This document shows, one piece after another, positions 17,948-25,764 of a stretch of DNA of 64,000 nt; the stretch's first letter is position 1; each line of letters opens with the position of its first letter. This stretch comes from Bacteroidales bacterium UBA4070 (GTDB lineage: Bacteria; Bacteroidota; Bacteroidia; Bacteroidales; VadinHA17). The notes under the pieces were generated by a model. That model was not told the DNA's origin. It was given only the letters and a program-made list of their open reading frames with translations, and made no database searches. Both the position numbers and the translations under genes were made by a program. The stretch is taken from assembly GCA_002383485.1 (NCBI GenBank), contig DFYY01000029.1, forward strand, positions 1 through 64,000. The letters are read 5' to 3'.

Positions 17948-19117
17948 ATGAAGAATAAATTAACGATACTGATTCTTCTGTTCGTCTCAGGGATAGTCTC
18001 TGCACAGAATTTTGTACCGGGTACTTCCTATTTCGGGAGAGCAGATTATATTGAGTACGTAGCCGGCAACCTGCCGTTAATATTATCTGTACCTCATGGT
18101 GGCGGCCTTACCCCTTCGGAGATACCTGACAGAACATGTGGAGAGACAGTTACCGATTCATACACTAAAGAGCTTGCGGCCTCCATCAGGGATGGGATCA
18201 TGGAGCTGACGGGCTGTACACCCCATATTGTCATTTGTCATCTGAAAAGGATCAAGCTTGATGTGAACCGCGAGGTGGATATTGCCACCTGCGGAAATGA
18301 AATCGCAGAGACAGCGTGGAATGAGTACCATACTTTCCTTGACAGCGCCAAAGCGGCAGTTGCCAGGATCCAGGGCAAGGGACTTCTCATCGACCTTCAC
18401 GGACACGGTCACGCCATTCAGAGGCTGGAGTTGGGTTACCTGCTGACTGCAGTTCAGCTTGCGTATTCCGATGCTACACTTAATCAGGCCGCCATCATTT
18501 CTCTCAGCAGTATCCGAAGCCTTGCTGGCATGAATGTCACCAACCTGACACACTCTGATTTGCTGCATGGTCTTTTCAGCCTGGGTACAATGCTTTCAGC
18601 AAAAGGATACCCTGCGGTACCAGGTATTGATGAACCTTTCCCATTTCCGGGAGAGTCCTATTTCAGTGGCGGGTATATTACCCAGAGGCATGGCTCGCTT
18701 AATAATGGCACTGTAGATGCAATACAAATTGAGTGTAATCAGGATGTCAGATTTGAGAAGACAGCCAGGGATGATTTTGCCTCTGCTGCTGCAAACGTCT
18801 TACTGAATTATCTAATAAAACATTACTTCCCGGACCTGCCGGACACTTATTGCAATCCGACAGGTATTGTATTGCCGGATTACGGGGATTTCAGTATTTA
18901 CCCCGTACCATTCGACAGGAGCATTACGGTGAGAGTCTCCGGTCCCTGCCAGCTGAAAATTTACAGTTTCAAAGGAGAACTTATGATTAGCAAGGAGGTT
19001 ATCGGTGAAGAAATAATTAATACTGACGGTCTGATCAGCGGGACCTATCTGGCCATCCTCACCAACAGGGGAAAAATCTTTTACAGATATACAATAATAA
19101 AGGAAAGTACCCGGTAA
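17948..19117 (+). CDS. T9SS-secreted N-formylglutamate amidohydrolase-like hydrolase
   Basis: This 389-residue protein has a signal peptide (about 1-20) and the same hydrolase domain as the gene at 54-1016: VPHGG at 48-52, KLDVNRE around 103-109, DLHGHGH at 149-155, FSGGY, RHGS and QIE. From about residue 312 it carries a roughly 78-residue beta-rich module beginning DFSIYPVPF and ending with a YLAILTNRGK...Y strand pattern, which is a type A T9SS sorting domain. It should therefore reach the cell surface or medium. With SusC/SusD nearby it could trim a gamma-glutamyl polymer before uptake. It lies 42 nt after the response regulator and converges on HU. Confidence 0.75.
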   Translation: MKNKLTILILLFVSGIVSAQNFVPGTSYFGRADYIEYVAGNLPLILSVPHGGGLTPSEIPDRTCGETVTDSYTKELAASIRDGIMELTGCTPHIVICHLKRIKLDVNREVDIATCGNEIAETAWNEYHTFLDSAKAAVARIQGKGLLIDLHGHGHAIQRLELGYLLTAVQLAYSDATLNQAAIISLSSIRSLAGMNVTNLTHSDLLHGLFSLGTMLSAKGYPAVPGIDEPFPFPGESYFSGGYITQRHGSLNNGTVDAIQIECNQDVRFEKTARDDFASAAANVLLNYLIKHYFPDLPDTYCNPTGIVLPDYGDFSIYPVPFDRSITVRVSGPCQLKIYSFKGELMISKEVIGEEIINTDGLISGTYLAILTNRGKIFYRYTIIKESTR

Positions 19118-19142
19118 AACCGTCTCTTCCCCAAATATTTTA

Positions 19143-19167
19143 AAAAAGGGGTGCCGGTTAGCACCCC
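19143..19167 (-). terminator. Rho-independent terminator of the HU gene
   Basis: Minus-strand hairpin GGGGTGC/GCACCCC with a 6-nt loop and a run of T, 9 nt past the HU stop. It is identical to the hairpin at 21-45. Confidence 0.8.
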
Positions 19168-19205
19168 TGAAACTTTTACTTCAGGCCTTTTGTAAGAGCC
19201 GGAGC
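19143..19205. repeat. 63-bp exact repeat, copy 2 (native HU 3' end)
   Basis: Identical to 21-83. Here the unit is in its natural place, as the last nine codons, stop and terminator of HU, so this is the likely source copy. Confidence 0.95.
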
Positions 19206-19448
19206 TGCTTTGAATTTCACGACTTTTTTTGCGGGAACATTCAGTTTGGCGCCGGTGCGGGGGTTGCGGACAACTCTTGCGCTTCTCTTCTCAACTTTAA
19301 AAGTACCCATTGAGGGGAGCTGGAGCCTCTGGCCTTTTTTCATAGCCTCACCAAATGCGCCTACGAAAGCGTTAAGAGCAACGTTGGCATCTTTAAGTGA
19401 AAGACCTGCTTTTTTTGCGATGCTGCCTACTAATTCTTTTTTTGTCAT
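19176..19448 (-). CDS. HU-family DNA-binding protein
   Basis: This 90-residue protein has the full HU/IHF fold: MTKKELVGSIAKKAG at the start, the GTFKVEKRSARVVRNPRTG arm and a C-terminal helix ending PALTKGLK. The ATG at 19448 gives the standard HU length. The upstream TTG at 19454 would add two residues. HU dimers bend and compact DNA. It has its own promoter (TTG-N19-TAAATTTG) and terminator. Confidence 0.96.
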   Translation of the reverse strand: MTKKELVGSIAKKAGLSLKDANVALNAFVGAFGEAMKKGQRLQLPSMGTFKVEKRSARVVRNPRTGAKLNVPAKKVVKFKAAPALTKGLK

Positions 19449-19492
19449 AATCAATACAATTTTAGGGTTAGACCAAAATCTCTAATTGCATA

Positions 19493-19522
19493 CAAATTTA
19501 TTTCATTATTGATCAAATGCAA
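19493..19522 (-). promoter_or_regulatory. HU promoter (TTG-N19-TAAATTTG)
   Basis: On the minus strand TTG (19522-19520) is followed after 19 nt by TAAATTTG (19500-19493), a good match to the Bacteroidota -33/-7 consensus. It is about 45 nt upstream of the HU ATG. Confidence 0.7.
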
Positions 19523-19720
19523 GTTTTTGTGATCTTTTTTATGTCTGAAACGCTGAATTTTATGATAAATGAGAGCTTTGCAGGGCAAAAAAACCTTAAC
19601 AGGTGCGGTTCAGGGCTTCAAGACAGCTGTCATATCCCCATTTATGGGGCCTCAGCGGCGGGTATCCCGAGGCCAGAAATCTTAATTTTTATCTCCCCGG
19701 AAGAAAAAGTAAAAAAAGAT

Positions 19721-19728
19721 TATATTTG
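19721..19728 (+). promoter_or_regulatory. -7 box of the tRNA-Ser gene (TATATTTG)
   Basis: TATATTTG fits TAnnTTTG and lies about 42 nt upstream of the mature tRNA. The rest of the gap between HU and the tRNA shows no further gene. Confidence 0.5.
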
Positions 19729-19770
19729 CACCCGCTGCACAAGTTGCCTGCAATTTTCAGGCATGTGAAT

Positions 19771-19857
19771 GGAGAAATGGCAGAGTGGTCGATTGCGGCG
19801 GTCTTGAAAACCGTTGTCCGGGCGACTGGACCGGGGGTTCGAATCCCTCTTTCTCCG
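19771..19857 (+). tRNA. tRNA-Ser (anticodon UGA)
   Basis: The acceptor stem GGAGAAA/TTTCTCC, anticodon loop CTTGAAA (anticodon TGA at 19805-19807), a long class II variable arm and a GGTTCGAATCC T-arm are all visible. The discriminator base is G. CCA is not encoded. It reads UCA-type serine codons. A strong terminator follows 15 nt downstream. Confidence 0.95.
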
Positions 19858-19871
19858 CAAAGCTTAAATGG

Positions 19872-19896
19872 CCCCGCCTCTGGCGGGGTTTTTTAT
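19872..19896 (+). terminator. Terminator after tRNA-Ser
   Basis: Stem CCCCGCC/GGCGGGG with a 3-nt loop is followed by six T. The following stretch up to 20138 holds a small GCCC-GCAA-GGGC hairpin around 19956 and no gene that I can see. Confidence 0.85.
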
Positions 19897-20114
19897 TTTT
19901 CCGCTGGTGCGTTTAAAGCTCGCTTGAATAAGCGCCAGCAGGGAAAATAAAAAGAGCCCGCAAGGGCATTTAAGCTTTGAATGTATCCCGGCATGGGATC
20001 ACCGAAGGTAATCCCTCAGTCACCCCGCCACCAGGAATGAACACTATGGTCCGCAGGTTCCCCCGTACGGGATCACAACCAAATGAAATGAACGGGTAAT
20101 CCCGTTTTCTCTCC

Positions 20115-20122
20115 TATCTTTG
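20115..20122 (+). promoter_or_regulatory. -7 box (TATCTTTG) of the pseudouridine synthase gene
   Basis: TATCTTTG, followed by CACC, lies 16 nt upstream of the ATG at 20139 and fits TAnnTTTG. No TTG is seen at the -33 distance. Confidence 0.45.
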
Positions 20123-20138
20123 CACCAACATCCCGCAT

Positions 20139-21017
20139 ATGATTAAGGATATATCTTTCGAAGTCTCCGGTCAGACTACTCTAATGCCTTTCCTGCTCAG
20201 TTCACTTGCCAACAGGAGCCGCGACAATATCAAATCGCTCCTGCGCAACCGCCAGGTACTGGTCAACGGTGAACCGGTAACACAGTTCAACCATGAGCTG
20301 AAACAGGGAAACACTATCGTCATTTCCTCCACCCGTCACACCGGAGGCCTGATGGCGCGAAACATGCGACTTGTCTATGAAGATGAGTACCTGATTGTCA
20401 TTGACAAGAACGCCGGGATACTCTCCATCGCCTCGGACAATGAAAAATATCTTACGGCTTACAACATACTCAGCACCTATGTTAAGAGCCAGAAGCCTTC
20501 AAACAGGATCTTCATCGTGCACAGGCTTGACCGCGACACCTCCGGCCTGATGATGTTCGCCCGAAGTGAAAAGGTGCAGAGCCTCCTTCAACGCGACTGG
20601 AAGCACAATGTAACCGCACGAACCTATGTTGCACTGGTTGAGGGCGAAGTTACCGAACCGGAAGGGGTCATCAAATCGTATATTTATGAAAGCAAGGCCC
20701 TGGTGATGCATTCAACCAGGGATCCCAAAAAAGGTGACCTGGCTGTCACCAGGTTCAGGCTCCTGAAGAGCGGCAAAGAGTATTCCCTTGTGGAGATAAC
20801 CCTGGATACGGGCAAGAAAAACCAGATCAGGCTGCATATGCAGGAGAAAGGTCACAGTATCGCCGGGGACAAGAAGTACGGTGCGCAGACCAACCCTATC
20901 GGCAGGCTTGGGCTGCATGCCAGCCTGCTGGCATTCATCCACCCCGTCACCGGAAAGGAGATGCGGTTCGAATCAAAGGTACCTGCAAAATTCCGCAGGA
21001 TGGTCCGGCCGGATTAG
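20139..21017 (+). CDS. RluA-family pseudouridine synthase
   Basis: This 292-residue protein has an N-terminal S4 RNA-binding domain (about 15-60, with LLRNRQVLVNG). The pseudouridine synthase domain has the catalytic motif HRLDRDTSG around 128-136, KTYGA-like KKYGAQ, and the GLHASLLAF segment near the end. It converts specific uridines in rRNA (or tRNA) to pseudouridine. The S4 plus RluA layout is closest to RluD-type enzymes, but the exact target cannot be read from sequence. It converges with, and overlaps by 4 nt, the ferritin-like gene. Confidence 0.92.
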   Translation: MIKDISFEVSGQTTLMPFLLSSLANRSRDNIKSLLRNRQVLVNGEPVTQFNHELKQGNTIVISSTRHTGGLMARNMRLVYEDEYLIVIDKNAGILSIASDNEKYLTAYNILSTYVKSQKPSNRIFIVHRLDRDTSGLMMFARSEKVQSLLQRDWKHNVTARTYVALVEGEVTEPEGVIKSYIYESKALVMHSTRDPKKGDLAVTRFRLLKSGKEYSLVEITLDTGKKNQIRLHMQEKGHSIAGDKKYGAQTNPIGRLGLHASLLAFIHPVTGKEMRFESKVPAKFRRMVRPD

Positions 21018-21520
21018 AAAGGCCAGAAATTATTATCGTACCAGATCTCTTCCCGCAGATCCTTGTCTATCCTGGCCAGCCACTGGTGATGGCCTCTCTC
21101 CCAGTCTGCAAGCATCTTGTATAACGCTTTCTCGTTACTGTCGGAGGCCGATTCTGACCGGGACGAATAAAGCTCCACGGCTTTTGCCTCGAAATCCATC
21201 GCGGCACTGATTGCCGCAGCCTCATATCCTGCAGCGCTGATCTGGCTCTTCATCTCCGCCGAGAGAACCGATTTTGCTATATCATCAGGCGTGTCTCCGG
21301 TTTGCAGGGCCACATTCATGAAGAAATTGTGTTTCTGGTAGTACCTGTACTGTTCCGACAGGAAACGGATATGCTCCTGTTCCTCATCGGCGATCATGGT
21401 GAATAGCCTTCTGACGGCCTCGCTCTGCGTCTGGGAAGCAATGTTCAAATAGAATGCCATGCCTCGTTGCTCCAGCAGTATGGCTTCTTTCAGGATGTCG
21501 GTGGTGGTTTTGATATCCAT
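21014..21520 (-). CDS. Ferritin-like/rubrerythrin-domain protein
   Basis: This protein of about 168 residues is a four-helix bundle. Likely di-iron ligands are the Glu/His in LLEQRGMAFY, DEEQEHIRF, DFEAKAVELY and DWERGHHQWL. The spacing fits the ferritin-like diiron-carboxylate superfamily, as in rubrerythrin, without a rubredoxin domain. Such proteins reduce peroxide or store iron in anaerobes. I chose the ATG at 21520. An upstream GTG at 21550 would add ten residues. The gene precedes a block of intergenic repeats. Confidence 0.8.
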   Translation of the reverse strand: MDIKTTTDILKEAILLEQRGMAFYLNIASQTQSEAVRRLFTMIADEEQEHIRFLSEQYRYYQKHNFFMNVALQTGDTPDDIAKSVLSAEMKSQISAAGYEAAAISAAMDFEAKAVELYSSRSESASDSNEKALYKMLADWERGHHQWLARIDKDLREEIWYDNNFWPF

Positions 21521-21582
21521 AGATTTTATTGTTGGTTCAGGGATAATCACGAAGGTAACAAATTCATCTGAATTTTGTTGAG

Positions 21583-21712
21583 GGGGTGGTATGGGTGGGG
21601 AACCTGTCTACAATTCTTAATCCCCTACGGGGATTTTCAATGGTACCTCGTAATCATATTAATGCAATTCTTAATCCTCTGTGCCAATTCGCACATCGCA
21701 ATTCGCAAATCC
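21583..21712. repeat. Intergenic repeat block: hairpin element, degenerate copy and GCGAATTGCGATGTGCG repeats
   Basis: From left to right there is a G-rich segment (GGGTGGGG, 21592-21599), then CTACAATTCTT followed by the hairpin AATCCCC-TAC-GGGGATT (21619-21635) and TTTCAATGG. A second, degenerate CAATTCTTAATCCTCT starts at 21665. A short tandem CAATTCGCACATCGCAATTCGCAAAT follows (21685-21710). The first element recurs in reverse orientation at 49304-49345, and a variant at 45681-45705. The last part resembles 53651-53689. No protein is likely to be encoded here. Confidence 0.75.
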
Positions 21713-21715
21713 TTA

Positions 21716-23539
21716 TTAAAAGGTCTGCATCTCATACAGCTTCCTGTAGATGCCTTCCGGATTGCGGATCAGCTCCTCATGAGTGCCGCATTCAGCTATG
21801 CGGCCGTCCTCTACCACCACTATCATGTCGGCATGCTGGATGGTCGACAGCCTGTGTGCAATGATGACCGAGGTGCGGTTCTCCATCAGTTTCAGCATGG
21901 CATCCTGTACCAGCCTCTCTGATTCGGTATCAAGCGCCGAGGTAGCCTCATCAAGAATCAGTATCGGAGGATTGGCCATGACAGCCCTGGCAATGCTGAT
22001 CCTCTGTCGCTGCCCGCCGCTGAGCTTGTTTCCACCCTCTCCCACCGTATTCTCATACCCTTCAGCAGTCTCGGCAATAAAGTCACTGGCATTGGCAATG
22101 CTGGCAGCCCTGAACACGCTTTCCGGCTCAACCTCCCCGTCAACTGCAAAGGAGATATTATTATAAAAAGTGTCGTTGAAAAGAATAGCCTGCTGGCTCA
22201 CGATGCCCATCAGCTGACGCAGGTCCCTGATATTCACGTCGCGCACGTCAACTCCGTCGATTAATACCGAACCCCTGTCAGGATCAATAAACCGCGGGAT
22301 CAGGTCTGCAAGCGTCGATTTCCCGCCGCCGGATCGTCCAACCACCGCTATCGTCTGTCCTTTTTTTATGGAGAGAGAGATATCTTTCAGCACCGGCTCA
22401 TGGTTATAGGCAAACCATACATTCCTGAACTCGATACTTTCCCGAAATCCGGCAAGTCTGACAGCATCAGGCTTCTGGGTGATCGTTTCCGGTGCATGAA
22501 GCACCTCGTTGATCCTGTCTATTGAAGCCATCCCCTTCTGGATATTGAACCAGGCAGTCGATATTGACTTGGCCGGCTGAATGATCTGCGAGAAGACCAC
22601 CACAAAGGCTATCAGCCTGTCAGGAGACATGTTGCCTGTTCCCTTCAGGGCAAGAAAACCGCCGTAATAGATCACGATAAGCAGCACAACCGTTGAAAGG
22701 AACTCGCTAACCGGGTGCGCGAGGTAGGCCTTTCTCGCCACCCTTCTGAAAGTCTTCGCAAACTTCTCATTTGCCGCCCCGAACTGGCGTATCATCTTCT
22801 CCTCGGCATTGAAACCCTTGATGATCCGCAGGCCTGTCAATGTCTCCTCAAGCACTGAGAGCAGTCTTCCCAGTGCCTGCTGACCCTTGAAGGAGGAGCT
22901 CTTGAGGCTTCGGCTGATACGGGCTATAGCCCACGCGCTCAGAGGCAGCATCAGCAGGGCAAATATGGTAAGCTGCGGGCTGGTGACAAACAGGTAGACA
23001 ACGAATATAAGAATCGTGAAAGGATCGCGGAACAGCATGGAGAGTGAGGCTACCACTGAAACTTCAATCTCCTGAATATCGTTTGAAACCCTCGTCATCA
23101 GGTCACCCTTCCGCGCCTCGGAAAAATAAGAGAGGGGAAGTCTCAGTATCTTATTGTAAATCAAGTTCCTGACATCCCTGACAGTACCTGCGCGGAGGCT
23201 GGCCATGCAGTTGTTTGCCAGGAAGACCAGAAGGTTTTTAATGAAGCTGGCAAGGGCGAAGATAATGACAACGACAAGAAGGGTTCTCATCTCGCCGTAC
23301 TTCTCTATGGAGGAGGAAAAGAACCAGTTTGTCCACTCCTTTATATAACCTGCAGAGAAATTAAACGGACCGGGATTTGGTATTGATTCCACCCTGTTAA
23401 ACAGTATCTGCAGAAAAGGTACGATAAGTGTGTAGGTAAACAGGGCAAAGAAAGCGCTCAGGATGTTGAAGCCCATATTCTGCACCGCAAGCCATTTGTA
23501 CGGTTTAAGGTACTGCAGCAGTATCCGGATGCTCTTCAT
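21716..23539 (-). CDS. MsbA-like ABC exporter (fused permease and ATPase)
   Basis: This 607-residue half-transporter has about six transmembrane helices (residues 15-330). An ATPase domain follows with Walker A GRSGGGKST, the Q-loop region GIVSQQAILFND, signature LSGGQRQRIS, Walker B ILILDEATSALD and the H-loop AHRLSTI. The best match is MsbA-type lipid exporters, which flip lipid A core or other lipids across the inner membrane as homodimers. It starts 9 nt after purB, so the two may be co-transcribed. Multidrug export is the main alternative. Confidence 0.9.
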   Translation of the reverse strand: MKSIRILLQYLKPYKWLAVQNMGFNILSAFFALFTYTLIVPFLQILFNRVESIPNPGPFNFSAGYIKEWTNWFFSSSIEKYGEMRTLLVVVIIFALASFIKNLLVFLANNCMASLRAGTVRDVRNLIYNKILRLPLSYFSEARKGDLMTRVSNDIQEIEVSVVASLSMLFRDPFTILIFVVYLFVTSPQLTIFALLMLPLSAWAIARISRSLKSSSFKGQQALGRLLSVLEETLTGLRIIKGFNAEEKMIRQFGAANEKFAKTFRRVARKAYLAHPVSEFLSTVVLLIVIYYGGFLALKGTGNMSPDRLIAFVVVFSQIIQPAKSISTAWFNIQKGMASIDRINEVLHAPETITQKPDAVRLAGFRESIEFRNVWFAYNHEPVLKDISLSIKKGQTIAVVGRSGGGKSTLADLIPRFIDPDRGSVLIDGVDVRDVNIRDLRQLMGIVSQQAILFNDTFYNNISFAVDGEVEPESVFRAASIANASDFIAETAEGYENTVGEGGNKLSGGQRQRISIARAVMANPPILILDEATSALDTESERLVQDAMLKLMENRTSVIIAHRLSTIQHADMIVVVEDGRIAECGTHEELIRNPEGIYRKLYEMQTF

Positions 23540-23548
23540 CTTATCCTT

Positions 23549-24886
23549 TTAGAAACCTGTGTAATTAAACGGTGTCACAGCCTTCATCTCCTGCTTAACA
23601 CCTTCACTTACATCGAGGGTGTCAATGAATCGTCTGATTTTCTCCCCGGTAATCTTCTCGTTGGTCCTGGTGAGAGCCATCAGGGCCTCGTACGGTTTGG
23701 GGTAGCCCTCGCGGCGAAGGATTGTCTGAAGCGCTTCTGCAACAACAACCCAGTTATCCTCCAGGTCGCTCCGGATCTTATCATGATTGACAATCAGCTT
23801 CGAGAGGCCTTTCTTAACCGACTTCCATGCGATAAGCGAATGAGCCATGGCGACTCCCGTGTTGCGTATCACAGTAGAGTCTGTCAGGTCACGCTGCAAC
23901 CGCGAAACCGGCAGCTTGGATGAAAGGTGGCCAAAGAGGGCGTTGGCAACTCCCAAGTTTCCCTCGGCATTCTCGAAGTCAATGGGATTCACCTTATGCG
24001 GCATGGCTGATGAACCCACCTCTCCCTTCACAATGGTCTGCTTGAAGTAGTCGAGCGAGATGTAACTCCACATATCCCTGCAGAAGTCAGTGATAATGGT
24101 ATTTATCCGGCTTATGCAGTCAAAGAGAGCTGCCAGTCCGTCATAGTGTTCTATCTGTGTTGTAGTCTGTTGTCTTTCCAGTCCCAGTTGTTCGTTAAGC
24201 AACCTGTCTGCAAAATCGGGCCAGCTGATCTTCGGGTATGCCACCATGTGGGCATTGAAGTTGCCTGTTGCTCCGCCAAACTTCCCGCTGTACTTCATGG
24301 TCATAAGTATCATCAGCTCACTGTCAAGACGTTCAACGAAGACAGCTATCTCCTTGCCCAGCCGTGTAGGTGTTGCAGGTTGCCCGTGGGTGCGAGCCAG
24401 CATGGGTATGTCAGCCCACTCTTCTGCCATGGCTCTTAACACATCGCGAAGTGATACAAGCATGGGCTTCATGACCTCCCGTACTGAGTCGCGGATAGCC
24501 ATCGGCATGGCGGTATTATTAATATCCTGGGAGGTCAGCCCGAAATGGACGAACTCTGCCCATTTGCCCAGGCCCAGGGCTGAAATTTTCTCCTTGATAA
24601 AGTACTCAACAGCCTTTACATCATGATTGGTAATCGCTTCTTTCTGTTTAATATGGTCGGCGTCAGCCGGTGAGAAGGAGGAGCAGATGGCCCGCAGTCC
24701 CTGTTCCTTCACAGCCGGTAAGCCCTCAAACTGAGGCAATCGTGCATGTGAGAGGGCAATGAAGTATTCTGTCTCTACCAGTACACGGTAGCGCATAAGT
24801 CCGTACTCCGAATAGAAGGGAACCAGTTCACCTACCCGTTCACCGTACCGGCCGTCGACCGGTGAAATTGCCATTAAACGGTCCAT
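23549..24886 (-). CDS. purB: Adenylosuccinate lyase
   Basis: This 445-residue protein has the fumarase/aspartase-superfamily signature SSAMPHKVNP, with the N-terminal MAISPVDGRYGERV and TSQDINNTAMPMA segments of the E. coli-type PurB (456 residues). It releases fumarate from SAICAR and adenylosuccinate in purine synthesis. A minus-strand TATTTTTG box at 24927-24934 may be its promoter, divergent from mqnA. Confidence 0.96.
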   Translation of the reverse strand: MDRLMAISPVDGRYGERVGELVPFYSEYGLMRYRVLVETEYFIALSHARLPQFEGLPAVKEQGLRAICSSFSPADADHIKQKEAITNHDVKAVEYFIKEKISALGLGKWAEFVHFGLTSQDINNTAMPMAIRDSVREVMKPMLVSLRDVLRAMAEEWADIPMLARTHGQPATPTRLGKEIAVFVERLDSELMILMTMKYSGKFGGATGNFNAHMVAYPKISWPDFADRLLNEQLGLERQQTTTQIEHYDGLAALFDCISRINTIITDFCRDMWSYISLDYFKQTIVKGEVGSSAMPHKVNPIDFENAEGNLGVANALFGHLSSKLPVSRLQRDLTDSTVIRNTGVAMAHSLIAWKSVKKGLSKLIVNHDKIRSDLEDNWVVVAEALQTILRREGYPKPYEALMALTRTNEKITGEKIRRFIDTLDVSEGVKQEMKAVTPFNYTGF

Positions 24887-24939
24887 ATATATCTCCTCAC
24901 CGCGATTTTACCTCTGAATCAAAAATCAAAAATAGTATT

Positions 24940-24969
24940 TTGTACTGGTCTAAAAAAATTGAACCTTTG
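24940..24969 (+). promoter_or_regulatory. mqnA promoter (TTG-N19-AACCTTTG)
   Basis: TTG at 24940-24942 and AACCTTTG at 24962-24969 are spaced by 19 nt, as in Bacteroidota promoters, with the first T of the -7 box replaced by A. The start codon is 28 nt downstream. Confidence 0.5.
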
Positions 24970-24996
24970 CATTTATGCGGGGAATGAATAATTGAG

Positions 24997-25764
24997 ATGG
25001 AGAAGATAAAGGTTTCAGCGGTCAGGTATATCAACAGCTATCCTTTTATGATTGGTCTGCGTGACGGGGAGGTGGCGAAGATGATAGACCTGGAGGTGTG
25101 CCATCCCTCGGAGTGTGCTGACCGGCTTATTGCGGGCCGGAGTGACCTGGGGCTGATACCGGTGGCGATGATTGCAGGGATGAAGGAGTATCATCTGGTT
25201 GGCGACTACTGCCTGAGCACAAACGGAGAGGTCCGGACCGTGCTGCTTGTAAGCAACACCCCCTTTGAGGAGATATCAACAATCTATCTCGATTACCGTT
25301 CAAGGAGTTCCGTGACACTCTGCCGCATTCTGGCTGCCCTGGCGTGGAAGAAGGAATACGCCTGGCATCCGGCTCCGGAGGAGTTTGAAATCACGGCCAT
25401 GAAACACGGTGAGGCTGCCGTCATGATAGGCGACCGCTGTTTCGAGTATGCCCGGCATTTCAGGTACCGGCTTGACCTGGGGCTGGAGTGGAAAAAGTTT
25501 ACCGGGCTCCCCTTTGTCTTTGCCTGCTGGGTATCCACCCGTAAGTTGCCTGAGCATTTTACTGCGCTCTTCAACAAGGCACTGGGTGAAGGGCTGGCAA
25601 GAAGGAACGAGTCCGTCGGTCTGCTGGCGGAAGGATCTTCAGCCACCCCCGAAGAGGTGATCTTTTACCTTAATCACAACATGGACTACCGGCTTGACCA
25701 CCTTAAGAGGAAAGCTCTGGAGAAATTTATCGGATACATAAAAGAATTAGACATAACCCCATGA
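24997..25764 (+). CDS. mqnA: Chorismate dehydratase MqnA (futalosine menaquinone pathway)
   Basis: This 255-residue protein is close to family length. It begins KVSAVRYINSYPF and later has ECADRLIAGRSDLGLIPVA and a GLPFVFACW segment, the pattern of MqnA/MqnD periplasmic-binding-fold enzymes. MqnA dehydrates chorismate to 3-enolpyruvylbenzoate, the first step of the futalosine route. It overlaps the NfeD-type gene by 4 nt. A UbiA-family prenyltransferase at 42580 could serve the same pathway. Confidence 0.9.
   Translation: MEKIKVSAVRYINSYPFMIGLRDGEVAKMIDLEVCHPSECADRLIAGRSDLGLIPVAMIAGMKEYHLVGDYCLSTNGEVRTVLLVSNTPFEEISTIYLDYRSRSSVTLCRILAALAWKKEYAWHPAPEEFEITAMKHGEAAVMIGDRCFEYARHFRYRLDLGLEWKKFTGLPFVFACWVSTRKLPEHFTALFNKALGEGLARRNESVGLLAEGSSATPEEVIFYLNHNMDYRLDHLKRKALEKFIGYIKELDITP

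Noticed and set aside
21583..21712. CRISPR array
   Set aside because: Repeats are few, unequal in spacing and palindromic with varying stems, and no cas gene is in the window.
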